A DNA stretch of 64,000 nt, from positions 124,001 through 188,000 of the forward strand of contig QCID01000001.1 in the NCBI GenBank assembly GCA_003216895.1, written 5' to 3'. The position numbers and the translations under genes are program-made. The notes under the pieces were generated by a model, which saw nothing but the letters and a program-made list of their open reading frames with translations, was not told where the DNA came from and did no database searches. This DNA is from Prochlorococcus sp. AG-402-K04. GTDB taxonomy: Bacteria; Cyanobacteriota; Cyanobacteriia; PCC-6307; Cyanobiaceae. Every line of letters begins with the position of its first letter. The first letter of the stretch is position 1. This document shows positions 47,725-56,901 of this stretch, piece after piece.

Positions 47725-47869
47725 GAAAATTCCAAATAGAAGAAATCAAAAAACTGACCAGCAAATTTCTCCCTTATCAATCAACAACTAGCACTTTCGG
47801 CAAAAAAAGCACAGCAACTTTACATAAATTCACTTATGATTTACATTCCTTATCAATTGGTTTTGAATC

Positions 47870-48907
47870 GTGCTTGAACAAGGAGTAATTGTTGAGTCAA
47901 GTTTCAAGAGAAATACTGTCATAGCAGTTACTATGGCAACAAGTCGACAAGGTATTGGAGTAGTTAAGGAACTAAGTAAAACAAATAAATATCAAATACG
48001 AGCAATCACAAGAAATATAAAAAGCTCTAAAGCTATTGAGCTAGCGAATTTAACTAACGTTGAATTAGTTAAAGGAGATTTAATGGATCCTGAAAGCCTC
48101 AATAAAGCTTTTGAAGGCGTCGAGGTGATTTTTGGAAATACAACCCCTACAAAAGGATGGAAAATATTTAGAGGTAGTATTGTCAGGTCTTATGAAATCG
48201 AACAAGGTTTTAACTTGATAAATCAAGTTAAAATTGCTTACGAAAAAGGACAACTAAATCATTTTATATTTAGTTCAATTAGTAAAGCAAAAAATCCTTT
48301 AAAAAATGATCCAGCTCCAGGACATTTTACAAGTAAATGGGATATAGAAGATTATATTGAAAAATTAGATCTAAAAAAAATAACAACTGTCTTAAGACCT
48401 GTAAGTTACTTTGAAAACTTCGAAAATAAATTACCTGGATACACTATTTCAAAGGAAGTATTTCCTGGAATAGTTGGTAAGAATTTCAAGTGGCAAACGA
48501 TCGCTGTAGATGATATTGGTAAATGGGTAAGAGGTGTTTTATCGAAATCGGAGAAATATAAAAATCAATCTATTAATATTGCCGGAGAGGAGCTCACAGG
48601 TCTTGAAATGGCGATGACGCTCCAAAGAATAGTCTCCGCAGAAGAAATCCAAACTAATTACGTAATGATACCGAGATTCGCAATAAAGCTTCTGGAGTAC
48701 GATATTGGTGTGATGGCAGATTGGATTGAAAGATCAGGTTATGGCGCTGATATGAATAAACTTAAAAAGATTCAAAATGAGTTAAATATTGTTCCTACAT
48801 CACTTAAAGACTGGCTTCAAGCAAAACTTGAAACTCAGAATAAGGTACGAAATACATGGTCAAAGCAGTGGAAATCATCTCAATGGAAACTACAATGGGA
48901 TAAGTAA
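47870..48907 (+). CDS. NmrA-family NAD(P)-binding protein
   Basis: 345 residues with an extended-SDR Rossmann fold. The first loop reads AVTMATSRQGIGVVKEL, a variant of the GxxGxxG nucleotide motif. It also has NVELVKGDLMDPESL, FSSISKAKNP in place of the catalytic YxxxK region, and the NmrA-type C-terminal half. NmrA-like proteins sense NAD(P) or reduce small substrates. The role is open. GTG start. Confidence 0.82.
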   Translation: MLEQGVIVESSFKRNTVIAVTMATSRQGIGVVKELSKTNKYQIRAITRNIKSSKAIELANLTNVELVKGDLMDPESLNKAFEGVEVIFGNTTPTKGWKIFRGSIVRSYEIEQGFNLINQVKIAYEKGQLNHFIFSSISKAKNPLKNDPAPGHFTSKWDIEDYIEKLDLKKITTVLRPVSYFENFENKLPGYTISKEVFPGIVGKNFKWQTIAVDDIGKWVRGVLSKSEKYKNQSINIAGEELTGLEMAMTLQRIVSAEEIQTNYVMIPRFAIKLLEYDIGVMADWIERSGYGADMNKLKKIQNELNIVPTSLKDWLQAKLETQNKVRNTWSKQWKSSQWKLQWDK

Positions 48908-48937
48908 TAAGATTGTTATAGTTCTCCATGTATAGTT

Positions 48938-49108
48938 TTATAAACCATCAACATCAATTGATTTTGCTATTGATTTGAGAAGTTCAACTATTTCACTATC
49001 ATCACAACTTGTATCCTCCTTAAGCTCTGAACAGAGATCTCTTATAGAGATATTAGTTGACCACCAAATTCCTGATGTTTCTGTGTCATCAAAATTAAAC
49101 TGAGACAT
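48938..49108 (-). CDS. Hypothetical acidic small protein (56 residues)
   Basis: An ATG-to-TAA frame for an acidic soluble peptide, MSQFNFDDTETSGIWWSTN onward, with two Cys and a C-terminal helix (SEIVELLKSIAKSID). Convergent with the NmrA-like gene. Not recognised. Confidence 0.5.
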   Translation of the reverse strand: MSQFNFDDTETSGIWWSTNISIRDLCSELKEDTSCDDSEIVELLKSIAKSIDVDGL

Positions 49109-49129
49109 TATTTTATTCCCAAGTCCAAA

Positions 49130-49336
49130 CTAAGAAAACTTGTTAGGATCAGCAGAAGAATTATCTAAAGCTTTCAATTCTTCAGGCAAATCCATATCTA
49201 AACTTTCTAATAAGTTCTTTAAAACTATTTTATTGCTTATTTCATTTTTGGCAGATCTAATATTGAAAAATAAATAAACGAGTGTACAAATGGAGCATAA
49301 TATAAAAAAGGAATATAAATAAATACTGCTGTTCAT
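49130..49336 (-). CDS. Hypothetical single-pass membrane protein (68 residues)
   Basis: One N-terminal transmembrane helix (about 5-25, IYLYSFFILCSICTLVYLFF) then a soluble tail with NLLESLDMDLPEELKALDN. N-terminal anchor with cytoplasmic tail inferred. Upstream of the acidic small gene on the same strand. Not recognised. Confidence 0.5.
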   Translation of the reverse strand: MNSSIYLYSFFILCSICTLVYLFFNIRSAKNEISNKIVLKNLLESLDMDLPEELKALDNSSADPNKFS

Positions 49337-49655
49337 TCAAAAAGATAATAGCATTTTTATATTCATACCAAATAGGATAAAAATCAATAGATATTAAAAA
49401 AAAAAATAACGAAAATGATAGAATAAACACAATCACAGCTTAAAAAAGAAAAATGATAAGTATTTATAGCTAGAACTTATAACTTTGCAGCTTGGATCTT
49501 AAGATTGAGAAATCTTATGAAATCGACTACATCATCATAAGGATTAAAAGGGAGCAGATTTTATTAAAATATAAGAAAATAATTTATTATTTGCATATAC
49601 AATAAAAAAATATCATATAGTATATTTAATATAGTGTTCAATTATTATAAGATTT
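49337..49655. other. Gene-poor spacer, nothing recognised
   Basis: About 320 bases between divergent small genes. A weak imperfect inverted repeat (GATCTTAAGATT ... AATCTTATGA) occurs around 49496-49520 but lacks a T run for either strand. No gene, tRNA or known RNA motif was seen. Confidence 0.35.
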
Positions 49656-49823
49656 ATGATTACTAACATAAGTTATATATTATTAATCTTTGTTCTATTA
49701 ATTTTTGGTGGGTGGGCGTTTAAAGCTTTAATCGCATTAGCTCAAGGCAAACCTGTAGAAATAAATCTCAAAAACCCACTAAATTTAAAAGCAAGATGGC
49801 CAAAAGAAACCAAAGATAAGTAA
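49656..49823 (+). CDS. Hypothetical single-pass membrane protein (55 residues)
   Basis: MITNISYILLIFVLLIFGGW begins an N-terminal transmembrane helix (to about residue 24). A soluble basic tail follows (LNLKARWPKETKDK). Clean ATG-to-TAA frame. Not recognised. Confidence 0.5.
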   Translation: MITNISYILLIFVLLIFGGWAFKALIALAQGKPVEINLKNPLNLKARWPKETKDK

Positions 49824-49923
49824 ATAATTATCTAAGAACTAAAACATAAAGTTGCTATAGCGTTATAAATGCTTTTGTTCAATTAAGATTAATAGTAGTC
49901 TAAAAAGTTTTAACTAATTAGAA

Positions 49924-50082
49924 ATGCTTCAATCCTTAGACCCATTCCAACAACTTTTATTAGGTGTATCTAGTGTTGGGATACTAATGATTATTTTAGT
50001 AATTTTCCTTACATCAAGTCCTAACTTCGAAAACACAGATAGATTAAAAAAGATCTTAGAATTTTTTGAAAAAAAGAATTAA
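49924..50082 (+). CDS. Hypothetical single-pass membrane protein (52 residues)
   Basis: One transmembrane helix (about residues 11-29, LLLGVSSVGILMIILVIFL) then a charged helical tail (RLKKILEFFEKKN). Follows the other small membrane gene on the same strand. Not recognised. Confidence 0.45.
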   Translation: MLQSLDPFQQLLLGVSSVGILMIILVIFLTSSPNFENTDRLKKILEFFEKKN

Positions 50083-50227
50083 ATTGCTTATTAAAATAAG
50101 TTCTAAAACATTTCCTATTAAGTAATGGAATATAAAATTATAATTCTCTAATATTTTCAAAGGATAACTTAATTAGATTAATCTCTAAATCATCAGTAAT
50201 GTTGATACTAAATAATCATTTCTATTA

Positions 50228-50479
50228 ATGCTAAAAGAATTATTAGACAACAACAAGTACTTGATTTGTGCAGGCTTAAGTACTCTATCTCTCGTATTCA
50301 CCTCAATCTCTGTTATTTCCCTATCAAAGTCAGTTAAAGAAATAACAAGAGATTTGGAACCGATTTCAGTATGGGCTGTCTCCCAAAATGAATGCATAAC
50401 AAAAACATGGCGCATCGACGGAAAGAATACACAAGGAATGCCCGCAAAGGTTTGGAGCTGTAATGGAGGAGGAGACTGA
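50228..50479 (+). CDS. Hypothetical membrane-anchored small protein (83 residues)
   Basis: A transmembrane helix (about residues 12-32, LICAGLSTLSLVFTSISVIS), then a domain with two spaced Cys (NECITKTWRIDGKN, then KVWSCNGGGD). The Cys pair could form a disulfide if exported. Convergent with the Nif11-like gene at 50502. Not recognised. Confidence 0.5.
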   Translation: MLKELLDNNKYLICAGLSTLSLVFTSISVISLSKSVKEITRDLEPISVWAVSQNECITKTWRIDGKNTQGMPAKVWSCNGGGD

Positions 50480-50501
50480 CGTCATTGCTTTAATAGAAAG
50501 C

Positions 50502-50684
50502 CTAAGACTCTCCCCATCTCCTTCCAATTTCATACCCCCAATGCTTTGCAAGTTTCACAACATCATCATGTGTTTTACAACTAATAAATAATTTATACTT
50601 TTCAGGCGACTTATTAATTAATTCAACCAATTTATTTAGTTGATCAATTTTATATATGAAACTTTCGTAATCTTTTTTTGACAT
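50502..50684 (-). CDS. Nif11-like small protein, orphan copy 1
   Basis: A 60-residue protein resembling the Nif11 leader fold: helix SKKDYESFIYKIDQ, LNKLVELINKSPEK, then KTHDDVVKLAKHWGYEIGRRW, where Nif11 has the AKxxGY motif. No double-glycine cleavage site or Cys/Ser-rich core follows, and no lanthionine synthetase is nearby in the window. It may be a stand-alone Nif11-fold protein. The call is tentative. Confidence 0.55.
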   Translation of the reverse strand: MSKKDYESFIYKIDQLNKLVELINKSPEKYKLFISCKTHDDVVKLAKHWGYEIGRRWGES

Positions 50685-50776
50685 TTTAGCTTAATATTAA
50701 AAATAAATAAATCTTATCAATTTTAAAAAGTAGAACTATTAGAAGATATAACATAAAGTTATATTTTGATTTATAA

Positions 50777-51994
50777 TTAAGATTGAGAATGGTTTGGTTG
50801 TTTCCAAACATATCTATCAATAGCATAATCTTTCTTTACTGCAACACAATTGGTAGCTATGTGCCAAAGAGACTTGTGAATTGGAGTAGGATTATATAGA
50901 TATACTTTAGGAAATTTATTTTTCAAAATTCTGGTAGCAAGTCTTGCATGATAATGAGGAACAGTTGGTTCAATATGATGAATAGCATGAGTAGAACCAA
51001 TTGAGTGATGAAGAAAATCTAATATTCTTCCATAGGGTCTATCGATAGATAAGAATGCGCCTCTCATATAGGAAAATTGACTGGAACCAAGATGGGGTAC
51101 ATCTGTATCGGTGTGATGAAGCCATGTATAAATAACTAACCAAATATTAACAACGATTAAAGGGCCTAAATATAGTCTTATCATTGAAATTGGCCCGATT
51201 TTTAAAGACCAAAAGGTCAAGAAAAGCAACATAAAACCAATTCCCCAGTCTGATATCCATACCTTTCTTGCCCATATGGATGGCCAAAGTTTTTTCGAGA
51301 AGGGGGCTGTTGGCCAAAAATGATTACTGGTCCCATAGCGAGGTCCTCCTGTTTTACCAAGAAGTAAATAAGCTGGCCATCCTAGAATCAAGTGAAGGAA
51401 TAGTTGATTAAAGCCATACAGAATCTTCCCAAAGAATAATGATGACTCCATTTCGTTTTCACCGCCCTTTTTTTCTGTTTTACCATCGCCGGAGATCACA
51501 ACAGGAACATGCGTTTCTCCATCAGTTATGTGATTAGTAAAAGCATGATGAACAGCATGTGACCTTTGCCATGAAAAATATGGAACTAGTAAAAAAGAAT
51601 GAAGACAATACCCAATAAATGTTTCTAATTTACGATTATCAGAAAATGCACCATGTCCACATTCATGAGCTAAAACCCATAGCCCCATAGAAGTTGTGCC
51701 AGAGAGTATTGCATACAAAATCCAAATTGGAATCATTTCTTTAGTAGGAGGAATGCAGAAACCAAGCAAAACAACAAAGATCTGAATTACTACTGTCCTA
51801 AAGAGATAAAAAAGAGATTTATTTGTCTGTCTGGTAAAACAGTGTTTGGGGATCGCTTCTCTAACTTGTTTTCTAGAGGGGATATCATCAAGTGAAATTT
51901 CTAATGCTTTCCCATTTAAACCAGAAGGTAGAAAAGTCCTATTGATATTTTCGATATTTATTCTCTCGAAATCAGTAAGCAAACTTTTTTCCAA
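50777..51994 (-). CDS. desA: Acyl-lipid fatty-acid desaturase (DesA-like)
   Basis: Inserts double bases' chemical counterpart, the delta-12-type double bond, into membrane-lipid acyl chains. 405 residues with the three His boxes: HECGH (110-114), HAVHH (146-150) and HAIHH (336-340), separated by two pairs of transmembrane helices. The box spacing and HIEPxxPHYHA ending fit cyanobacterial DesA, though regiospecificity cannot be proven by sequence. Alone on the minus strand. Confidence 0.88.
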   Translation of the reverse strand: MEKSLLTDFERINIENINRTFLPSGLNGKALEISLDDIPSRKQVREAIPKHCFTRQTNKSLFYLFRTVVIQIFVVLLGFCIPPTKEMIPIWILYAILSGTTSMGLWVLAHECGHGAFSDNRKLETFIGYCLHSFLLVPYFSWQRSHAVHHAFTNHITDGETHVPVVISGDGKTEKKGGENEMESSLFFGKILYGFNQLFLHLILGWPAYLLLGKTGGPRYGTSNHFWPTAPFSKKLWPSIWARKVWISDWGIGFMLLFLTFWSLKIGPISMIRLYLGPLIVVNIWLVIYTWLHHTDTDVPHLGSSQFSYMRGAFLSIDRPYGRILDFLHHSIGSTHAIHHIEPTVPHYHARLATRILKNKFPKVYLYNPTPIHKSLWHIATNCVAVKKDYAIDRYVWKQPNHSQS

Positions 51995-52187
51995 TTTTTA
52001 TAACATGATTAAGGTTCACATACGACGTTACTCTTCAATAGTGCTATGAGGCTATAGGAATTTCTAACTTTCACAAAAGATATTTACTTTATGCACTATA
52101 AAGCTATTTAAAGTCCATTAATTTTAAATCATTATCATCAATAAAAAAACCAAGCAAATCGATAACAAATACTAATATGATTAAAAT

Positions 52188-52394
52188 TTAGTTATTCCTA
52201 CTTTCTGGATACTCAACCGATCCATCAGCCTTCCTTACGGGTTTTGAATATAGAACTCTTAATAAACCTTTTGTATCCATATTAGGACTAGTTATAAAAA
52301 AACTAATAACAAAGAAACCGCCAAAAGTAACTAATATAACGATAAGGGGTAAACTTAGACCCATCTCTGAAAATGATAATAAGAATAAGTACAT
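52188..52394 (-). CDS. Hypothetical small membrane protein (68 residues)
   Basis: One transmembrane helix (about 13-33, SLPLIVILVTFGGFFVISFF) and a basic/polar tail with LLRVLYSKPVRKADGSVEYP. The start may be internal at MGLSLP (residue 11), giving 58 residues. Probably thylakoid or plasma membrane. Not recognised. Confidence 0.55.
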   Translation of the reverse strand: MYLFLLSFSEMGLSLPLIVILVTFGGFFVISFFITSPNMDTKGLLRVLYSKPVRKADGSVEYPESRNN

Positions 52395-52480
52395 TCTTAG
52401 TAATACTAAATAAATATTGTGCTTTTAATATTAAGAGATTTTATAAAGAGAAAGACCAATGTAAATAATTACAAAATAAT

Positions 52481-53173
52481 CTATAATTGAATTTTAGGGA
52501 AGGGTTTCTCGACTATATCATTATTATCCAGAAATACATTATATGTATTTTTATTATTTTTAAAACTTACATTTTTAAATGGTTTGCCGTTAATAAAGTG
52601 CATGGCTGAACCACCTTCTATAGAGATGCAATGAGAAATCTTTTCTTCATTAAGCATTTTTTTTACATAAGGAATACGAGAAGGTTCTTCATCATAATGA
52701 GGGCAACAAGTACCGGTTACAATATCTAAACAAGGTAAGATCCTTAATTCATTGTTCCATGAGTCTGTAATACCACTTGTAAACCAACAAATTGCTCCTG
52801 CACTTACTCCACTCATAATTACTCCATCATTATACGCATCATTAAGTAAATCACTCATCCCCCAGTCATTCCAGATCGCAAGCATGCTCTTTGTATTTCC
52901 ACCTCCAACAAATACGACATCTTGATCCATAATATGATTTTTTAGGTTGTTAGTTCTTTTAAAGAATTCAATATGAGTTGGCTTACAATTTAAAGAGGAA
53001 AAAGTTTTATAAAAACGAACAATATAGCTGTCATTGTCGCCGGTTGCAGTGGGAAGAAAACAAATTTTTGGGGTAGTATTTCCAGAAAGATTAAGTATAT
53101 ATTTTTCGATTAAATAAGATGAATTATTTCTACCAAAACCACCACCACCAATTGCGACAATATGCTTTTTCAA
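52481..53173 (-). CDS. Peptidase E-type serine peptidase (S51)
   Basis: 230 residues. The nucleophile elbow GVSAGAICW puts the catalytic Ser at about residue 124. Supporting segments are VVFVGGGNTKSM before it and LVTGTCCPHYDEE after. Peptidase E cleaves Asp-X dipeptides; cyanobacterial relatives include cyanophycinase, but cyanophycin genes are not seen nearby. Substrate open. Confidence 0.85.
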   Translation of the reverse strand: MKKHIVAIGGGGFGRNNSSYLIEKYILNLSGNTTPKICFLPTATGDNDSYIVRFYKTFSSLNCKPTHIEFFKRTNNLKNHIMDQDVVFVGGGNTKSMLAIWNDWGMSDLLNDAYNDGVIMSGVSAGAICWFTSGITDSWNNELRILPCLDIVTGTCCPHYDEEPSRIPYVKKMLNEEKISHCISIEGGSAMHFINGKPFKNVSFKNNKNTYNVFLDNNDIVEKPFPKIQL

Positions 53174-53277
53174 GTTTATAGAATAACTCTTTTAATATAT
53201 TACAACTTGAAAATGCAATAATTGGAACTTAATAATCAAATGAAAATAGTATGAATGAATAAATTAAAAACTAGTAA

Positions 53278-53997
53278 TCACCAGGGAATAATACTGTGAT
53301 CCCAAGCTAAAAACTTACCAGAATCAGATGGCTTTTGCTCAGAAATAATATTAATCAAATATTCTGAAGCTTGAGAAGAAGTAAAAAGTTTGTCATTAGG
53401 AACCGAAGCCTGAAAAGGCTTAGACAATTTTGTATCACAAGTACCTGGATGCAAAATAGTTACAATTGATAATGGGTATTTTCGACGCCATTCGATACTA
53501 AGAGTTTTTAAAAATTGATTTTGAGCAGCTTTAGAAGCTCTATAGGAATACCATCCGCCAAGCCTATTATCTGAAATACTACCAACTCTGGCACTTAAAC
53601 TTGCAAAGGAAAAGGGAAGTTCTGGTCTAATAAACTTTTCAATAGTTTTAGCAATCAAAATTGGTGCAATCGCATTAATCGTGAAATTTTTAATGATATT
53701 AGGGCGATTTATATGTGAAAGTCTTTTTTCCGGTTTTATATGATTTGAATGAAGAAAGCCACTTGTATTGATAACTAGACGAAGCGGCTTCTTCAAAAGT
53801 GAAATTTTATTTTCAAAAGAAGTATATGAATGATCTTCCTCCAAATCCAAATAAATACCATTTCCATTAGTTAGATTTCGACCACAGACAATAACATCCA
53901 AATTAGGTGATTCACCCGTCAAATAATCAGAAATAGATTTACCTATATCTCCTGCGCCAATAATTAGAGCTATTCCATCCCAATCTCGAATTGCCAT
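53278..53997 (-). CDS. Short-chain dehydrogenase/reductase
   Basis: 239 residues. Rossmann motif IIGAGDIGKSIS (GxxGxG variant, about residues 12-23), strand-turn VINTSGFLHS equivalent to NNAG, and active-site YRASK (about 168-172) with the preceding Ser in SLSARVGSI. Resembles CsgA/C-factor-type SDRs. Substrate unknown. Confidence 0.85.
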   Translation of the reverse strand: MAIRDWDGIALIIGAGDIGKSISDYLTGESPNLDVIVCGRNLTNGNGIYLDLEEDHSYTSFENKISLLKKPLRLVINTSGFLHSNHIKPEKRLSHINRPNIIKNFTINAIAPILIAKTIEKFIRPELPFSFASLSARVGSISDNRLGGWYSYRASKAAQNQFLKTLSIEWRRKYPLSIVTILHPGTCDTKLSKPFQASVPNDKLFTSSQASEYLINIISEQKPSDSGKFLAWDHSIIPW

Positions 53998-54105
53998 GTT
54001 ATCAAGAGATGTATATCAATACTAAAGAATTCTTTTCTCAAGCGAGAGAGATAGAAATACTACATGTAGCATTAAAGATTTTCTATTTTAATAGGTGAGT
54101 ATATA

Positions 54106-54231
54106 ATGTATAAAAATATTGATACCATGGAAAATGATTGGCTGTATGAATTTCAGAAATATATTAAAAAATTTGCACTATTAATATTTTTAATTTTAAT
54201 TATAACTTTAATAATTATATATATCTTTTGA
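54106..54231 (+). CDS. Hypothetical single-pass membrane protein (41 residues)
   Basis: MYKNIDTMENDWLYEFQKYI precedes an all-aliphatic transmembrane helix ending YIF. A second in-frame ATG at 54127 gives 34 residues. Either start is possible. Not recognised. Confidence 0.4.
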   Translation: MYKNIDTMENDWLYEFQKYIKKFALLIFLILIITLIIIYIF

Positions 54232-54303
54232 TATAAAAAATAAAATATCACTTTCGAATAATCCACAATATTGTATAACAATAGTTATATTACAAGAAAA
54301 AAC

Positions 54304-55035
54304 ATGGCAATAAAAGCTAAATATTACGGAGCCAATGGTTGGCTAGTTGAATTGGATAAAAAAAGATTATTGATTGACCCATGGTTGAATGGAGAATTGA
54401 CTTTCCCTCCTGGAGACTGGCTAATAAAAGGGATGTTGGGGAAAGAAATAGAAGTTCCTAATAACATTGATTTTTTGTTATTAACGCAAGGCCAACCGGA
54501 TCACGCTCATCGACCAACTCTAGAAAAAATCAAAAAAAGTATCCCTGTAATTGCATCAGAAGCAGCAAGCAAAGTTGTAGGCCAATTGGGATTTACCAAA
54601 ATAAACACTCTCAAGCCTGGAGAAACCTTTAATAATAACAATCTTAAAATTCAAGCAACTTCAGGTGCATCAGTACCAAATATTGAAAATGGCTATATTA
54701 TTGATTCAGCTTCAAGCTCAATATATATTGAGCCACATGGTTTTCTTGACAAAAAAATACAACCTAGAAATATAGATTTAATAATAACACCAGTATTAGA
54801 TTTTTCATTACCACTTGCTGGTAAATTTATTAAAGGTAAATCCGTACTACCTCAATTGTTAAAGTTATTTAAACCAAGAACTGTTTTAGCAAGTACAACG
54901 GGAGGAGATATTAAATTTACAGGAATAATAAATAATTTAATCAAAGTTGATGGATCAGTTGAAGATATAAGTTTGTTTAAAAATTCTAATACTAGCTTAA
55001 TAAATCCTGAACCATATAAAGAATATATAATTTAA
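54304..55035 (+). CDS. Metallo-beta-lactamase-fold protein with altered metal motif
   Basis: 243 residues from the ATG giving MAIKAKYYGANGWLVELDKK; an upstream in-frame ATG at 54271 would add 11 residues. Typical start strands (LIDPWLNG) are followed by the usual HxHxDH position, here TQGQPDHAH, so the first two His are Gln. The rest of the MBL core (GxxIDSASSSIYIEPHG) is kept. Plant and cyanobacterial relatives share this altered form, so metal or substrate may differ. Role unknown. Confidence 0.8.
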   Translation: MAIKAKYYGANGWLVELDKKRLLIDPWLNGELTFPPGDWLIKGMLGKEIEVPNNIDFLLLTQGQPDHAHRPTLEKIKKSIPVIASEAASKVVGQLGFTKINTLKPGETFNNNNLKIQATSGASVPNIENGYIIDSASSSIYIEPHGFLDKKIQPRNIDLIITPVLDFSLPLAGKFIKGKSVLPQLLKLFKPRTVLASTTGGDIKFTGIINNLIKVDGSVEDISLFKNSNTSLINPEPYKEYII

Positions 55036-55060
55036 AAAACTCAAGGTACATTTCAGTCAG

Positions 55061-55243
55061 CTATGTTTTATTTTTCTCATCTTGCGTAATATAAAATCGA
55101 CATACTTCGTTCAGCATTTTAATGACAACTTCATTTTCACACTTTGTTCTTTCTTGAAGTCTCATACAGGCTTCTTTAATATTTACAAAGGCATCTTCTC
55201 TCATTTCAGATAGTTCTTCTTCAGTATAATCAGCTTTACTCAT
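55061..55243 (-). CDS. Hypothetical acidic helical protein (60 residues)
   Basis: All-helical acidic protein, MSKADYTEEELSEMREDAFV onward, with paired Cys (ACMRLQERTKCEN and EVCRFY). No membrane segment. Not recognised. Confidence 0.5.
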   Translation of the reverse strand: MSKADYTEEELSEMREDAFVNIKEACMRLQERTKCENEVVIKMLNEVCRFYITQDEKNKT

Positions 55244-55302
55244 GAGTACTTATGTAATTCTTTTAATGGTAGTATACAGTACGAAAAATAAACAAAATTA
55301 AT

Positions 55303-55635
55303 CTAAGTATTAATTAAATCTGATAATAACTTAAATTGCTTTCGATATCTGACAAGGGTTTTTAAATCTGGAAAACCTTCTGCTGTTAGTTTAGTTAAGA
55401 ATAAATTCTCAAATCCTAGTATTTGCTTAGCAGAGGCATTCTCTTCACCAGGACTAAACAAAGGCTTTGTCTTGTCATACAGCTCTTGGTATAAGTCTAG
55501 ATCAGATTGAGTATCAAAAATAGTTCCGTCATTTGCTATGAATGATTTTTTATTAATACTATTAAACAAAAACAGTGAAAGGAATACTATTGCAATCAAA
55601 ATAAAAATAGCTATTGCTATTAATGTGATATCCAT
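55303..55635 (-). CDS. Hypothetical membrane-anchored protein (110 residues)
   Basis: An N-terminal transmembrane helix (about 4-26) precedes a soluble helical domain (SDLDLYQELYDKTKPLF, LGFENLFLTKLTAEGFPDL). Probably anchored with the domain in the cytoplasm. Not recognised, but length and ordered composition favour a real gene. Confidence 0.6.
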   Translation of the reverse strand: MDITLIAIAIFILIAIVFLSLFLFNSINKKSFIANDGTIFDTQSDLDLYQELYDKTKPLFSPGEENASAKQILGFENLFLTKLTAEGFPDLKTLVRYRKQFKLLSDLINT

Positions 55636-55805
55636 GAATTTAGTAATAATTAATTATATCTTAGTTGAAAATGATTAGAAATGGGAAAATAATATTATAA
55701 AAATGAACATCATCACTTAATGAGAATGCAAAACAATAAGAGATAAACCTAGTATTCTCATAATTATGAAATATCTCTATAATAATAGCATAAATATCAT
55801 TTAAA

Positions 55806-55952
55806 ATGAATCTTATTTTTATAGTAGTAATTTTATTTATATTTACTATTTACCTTTTTAACTACTTAATCTATAGGCACAAAAGAGAAACTTATCTCAA
55901 AGCCGGTAAAAAGTGGGATGGAATTGTTAAAGAGCTAAGTAAAAGAAAATAA
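55806..55952 (+). CDS. Hypothetical single-pass membrane protein (48 residues)
   Basis: N-terminal transmembrane helix (about 2-21) followed by a basic tail (RHKRETYLKAGKKWDGIVKE). Convergent with the Nif11-like gene four bases away. Not recognised. Confidence 0.45.
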   Translation: MNLIFIVVILFIFTIYLFNYLIYRHKRETYLKAGKKWDGIVKELSKRK

Positions 55953-55956
55953 AAAT

Positions 55957-56172
55957 TTAATTATATTCTCCTGGTACATCGTTCTTTTGTACTGTAACTC
56001 TTCCAACTTTATTTCCAGAAAATCTAAGCAATTCATCTCCCGAAAATTCATAACCTTTCTTTAGCGCGATAAGGGCAACATCATCTGCCGTTGAGGAAGA
56101 AAGAACTTCATCTTTTAAAGAGTCATCATTCTGCATTTCCCTTAAGAATCTCCTCAATTGATCTAATGACAT
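55957..56172 (-). CDS. Nif11-like small protein, orphan copy 2
   Basis: A 71-residue protein with a good Nif11-type leader: MSLDQLRRFLREMQNDDSLK, then ADDVALIALKKGYEFSGDEL. It continues with VGRVTVQKNDVPGEYN and stops, with no double-Gly site and no Cys core. The intact leader fold without a core suggests a stand-alone protein and not a precursor peptide. Confidence 0.7.
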   Translation of the reverse strand: MSLDQLRRFLREMQNDDSLKDEVLSSSTADDVALIALKKGYEFSGDELLRFSGNKVGRVTVQKNDVPGEYN

Positions 56173-56330
56173 CTAAAAAGCAAATTCGAATAATATAATT
56201 ATTACTTTAGATTATTAAAGACCTAATAATTTAAATATGAATAAAATAACAACAAATCATAAATAATTTATTTTCAAATAAATTAAAAGTCAAAAAATAA
56301 ATATATAATTAATTTGTCACTTTAAATAAG

Positions 56331-56567
56331 ATGAAAAAAATCCTAATTATATCTATCTTAATCATTTCTTTTGCCAGCAAAGCTTACTCATATCCTGAAA
56401 GTCAAATGGAAGACTGTGTTTCAAGCGCGTTAAGCAATCCAGCAACCAAGTCGATTTCAAAAGACTCAATTACAAATTATTGTGATTGTGCTCTCAGAGC
56501 AATTATTGATGAAAAAAACGATATTAGAGAATCAGGATACGCGTGTGCTCAAAAACACTTTAATTAA
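56331..56567 (+). CDS. Hypothetical secreted Cys-containing protein (78 residues)
   Basis: Signal peptide (MKKILIISILIISFASKAYS, cleavage likely after AYS), then a small mature domain with four Cys (DCVSSAL, NYCDCALRA, YACAQKHF). Export would allow disulfides. Not recognised. Confidence 0.6.
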   Translation: MKKILIISILIISFASKAYSYPESQMEDCVSSALSNPATKSISKDSITNYCDCALRAIIDEKNDIRESGYACAQKHFN

Positions 56568-56618
56568 TCATTTATAAATATAGGACAAGCCAAGATTTCA
56601 ACTTATACATTAATAATT

Positions 56619-56816
56619 CTAATGAAAATTAGCATCAGATTTACCCCAATCATTCGGCAATGCTAAAACCCAATCATCAATAGAAGTTCCTAACCATTCT
56701 TTATACTCGTGATATATGCACCTTCTGTCATTGGCATCTGATGCAGATTCCATTCGCAGTACCGCATATGAAACAACCTTTTGAAGCGTAAACTTCAAAT
56801 CATTATCATCATCCAT
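56619..56816 (-). CDS. Small EYKEW-motif protein, copy 3
   Basis: A 65-residue member of the family seen at 3768 and 4187: core LQKVVSYAVLRMESASDAND then YHEYKEWLGTS. It differs in its ending (LALPNDWGKSDANFH). The three copies share the LxR...(N)...E(Y/F)KEW pattern at matched spacing. Confidence 0.65.
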   Translation of the reverse strand: MDDDNDLKFTLQKVVSYAVLRMESASDANDRRCIYHEYKEWLGTSIDDWVLALPNDWGKSDANFH

Positions 56817-56901
56817 TTAATAATTTAGAGTCTGATACTTCCACTCATAGCAATAAAATAAGAAAGTAAACATTTAGATCATTAAAAGATCATCAAGAAC
56901 C

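Noticed and set aside
50185-50551. Minus-strand frames of 76 and 61 codons
   Set aside because: They mirror the plus-strand membrane gene at 50228 and overlap the Nif11-like gene; no independent support.
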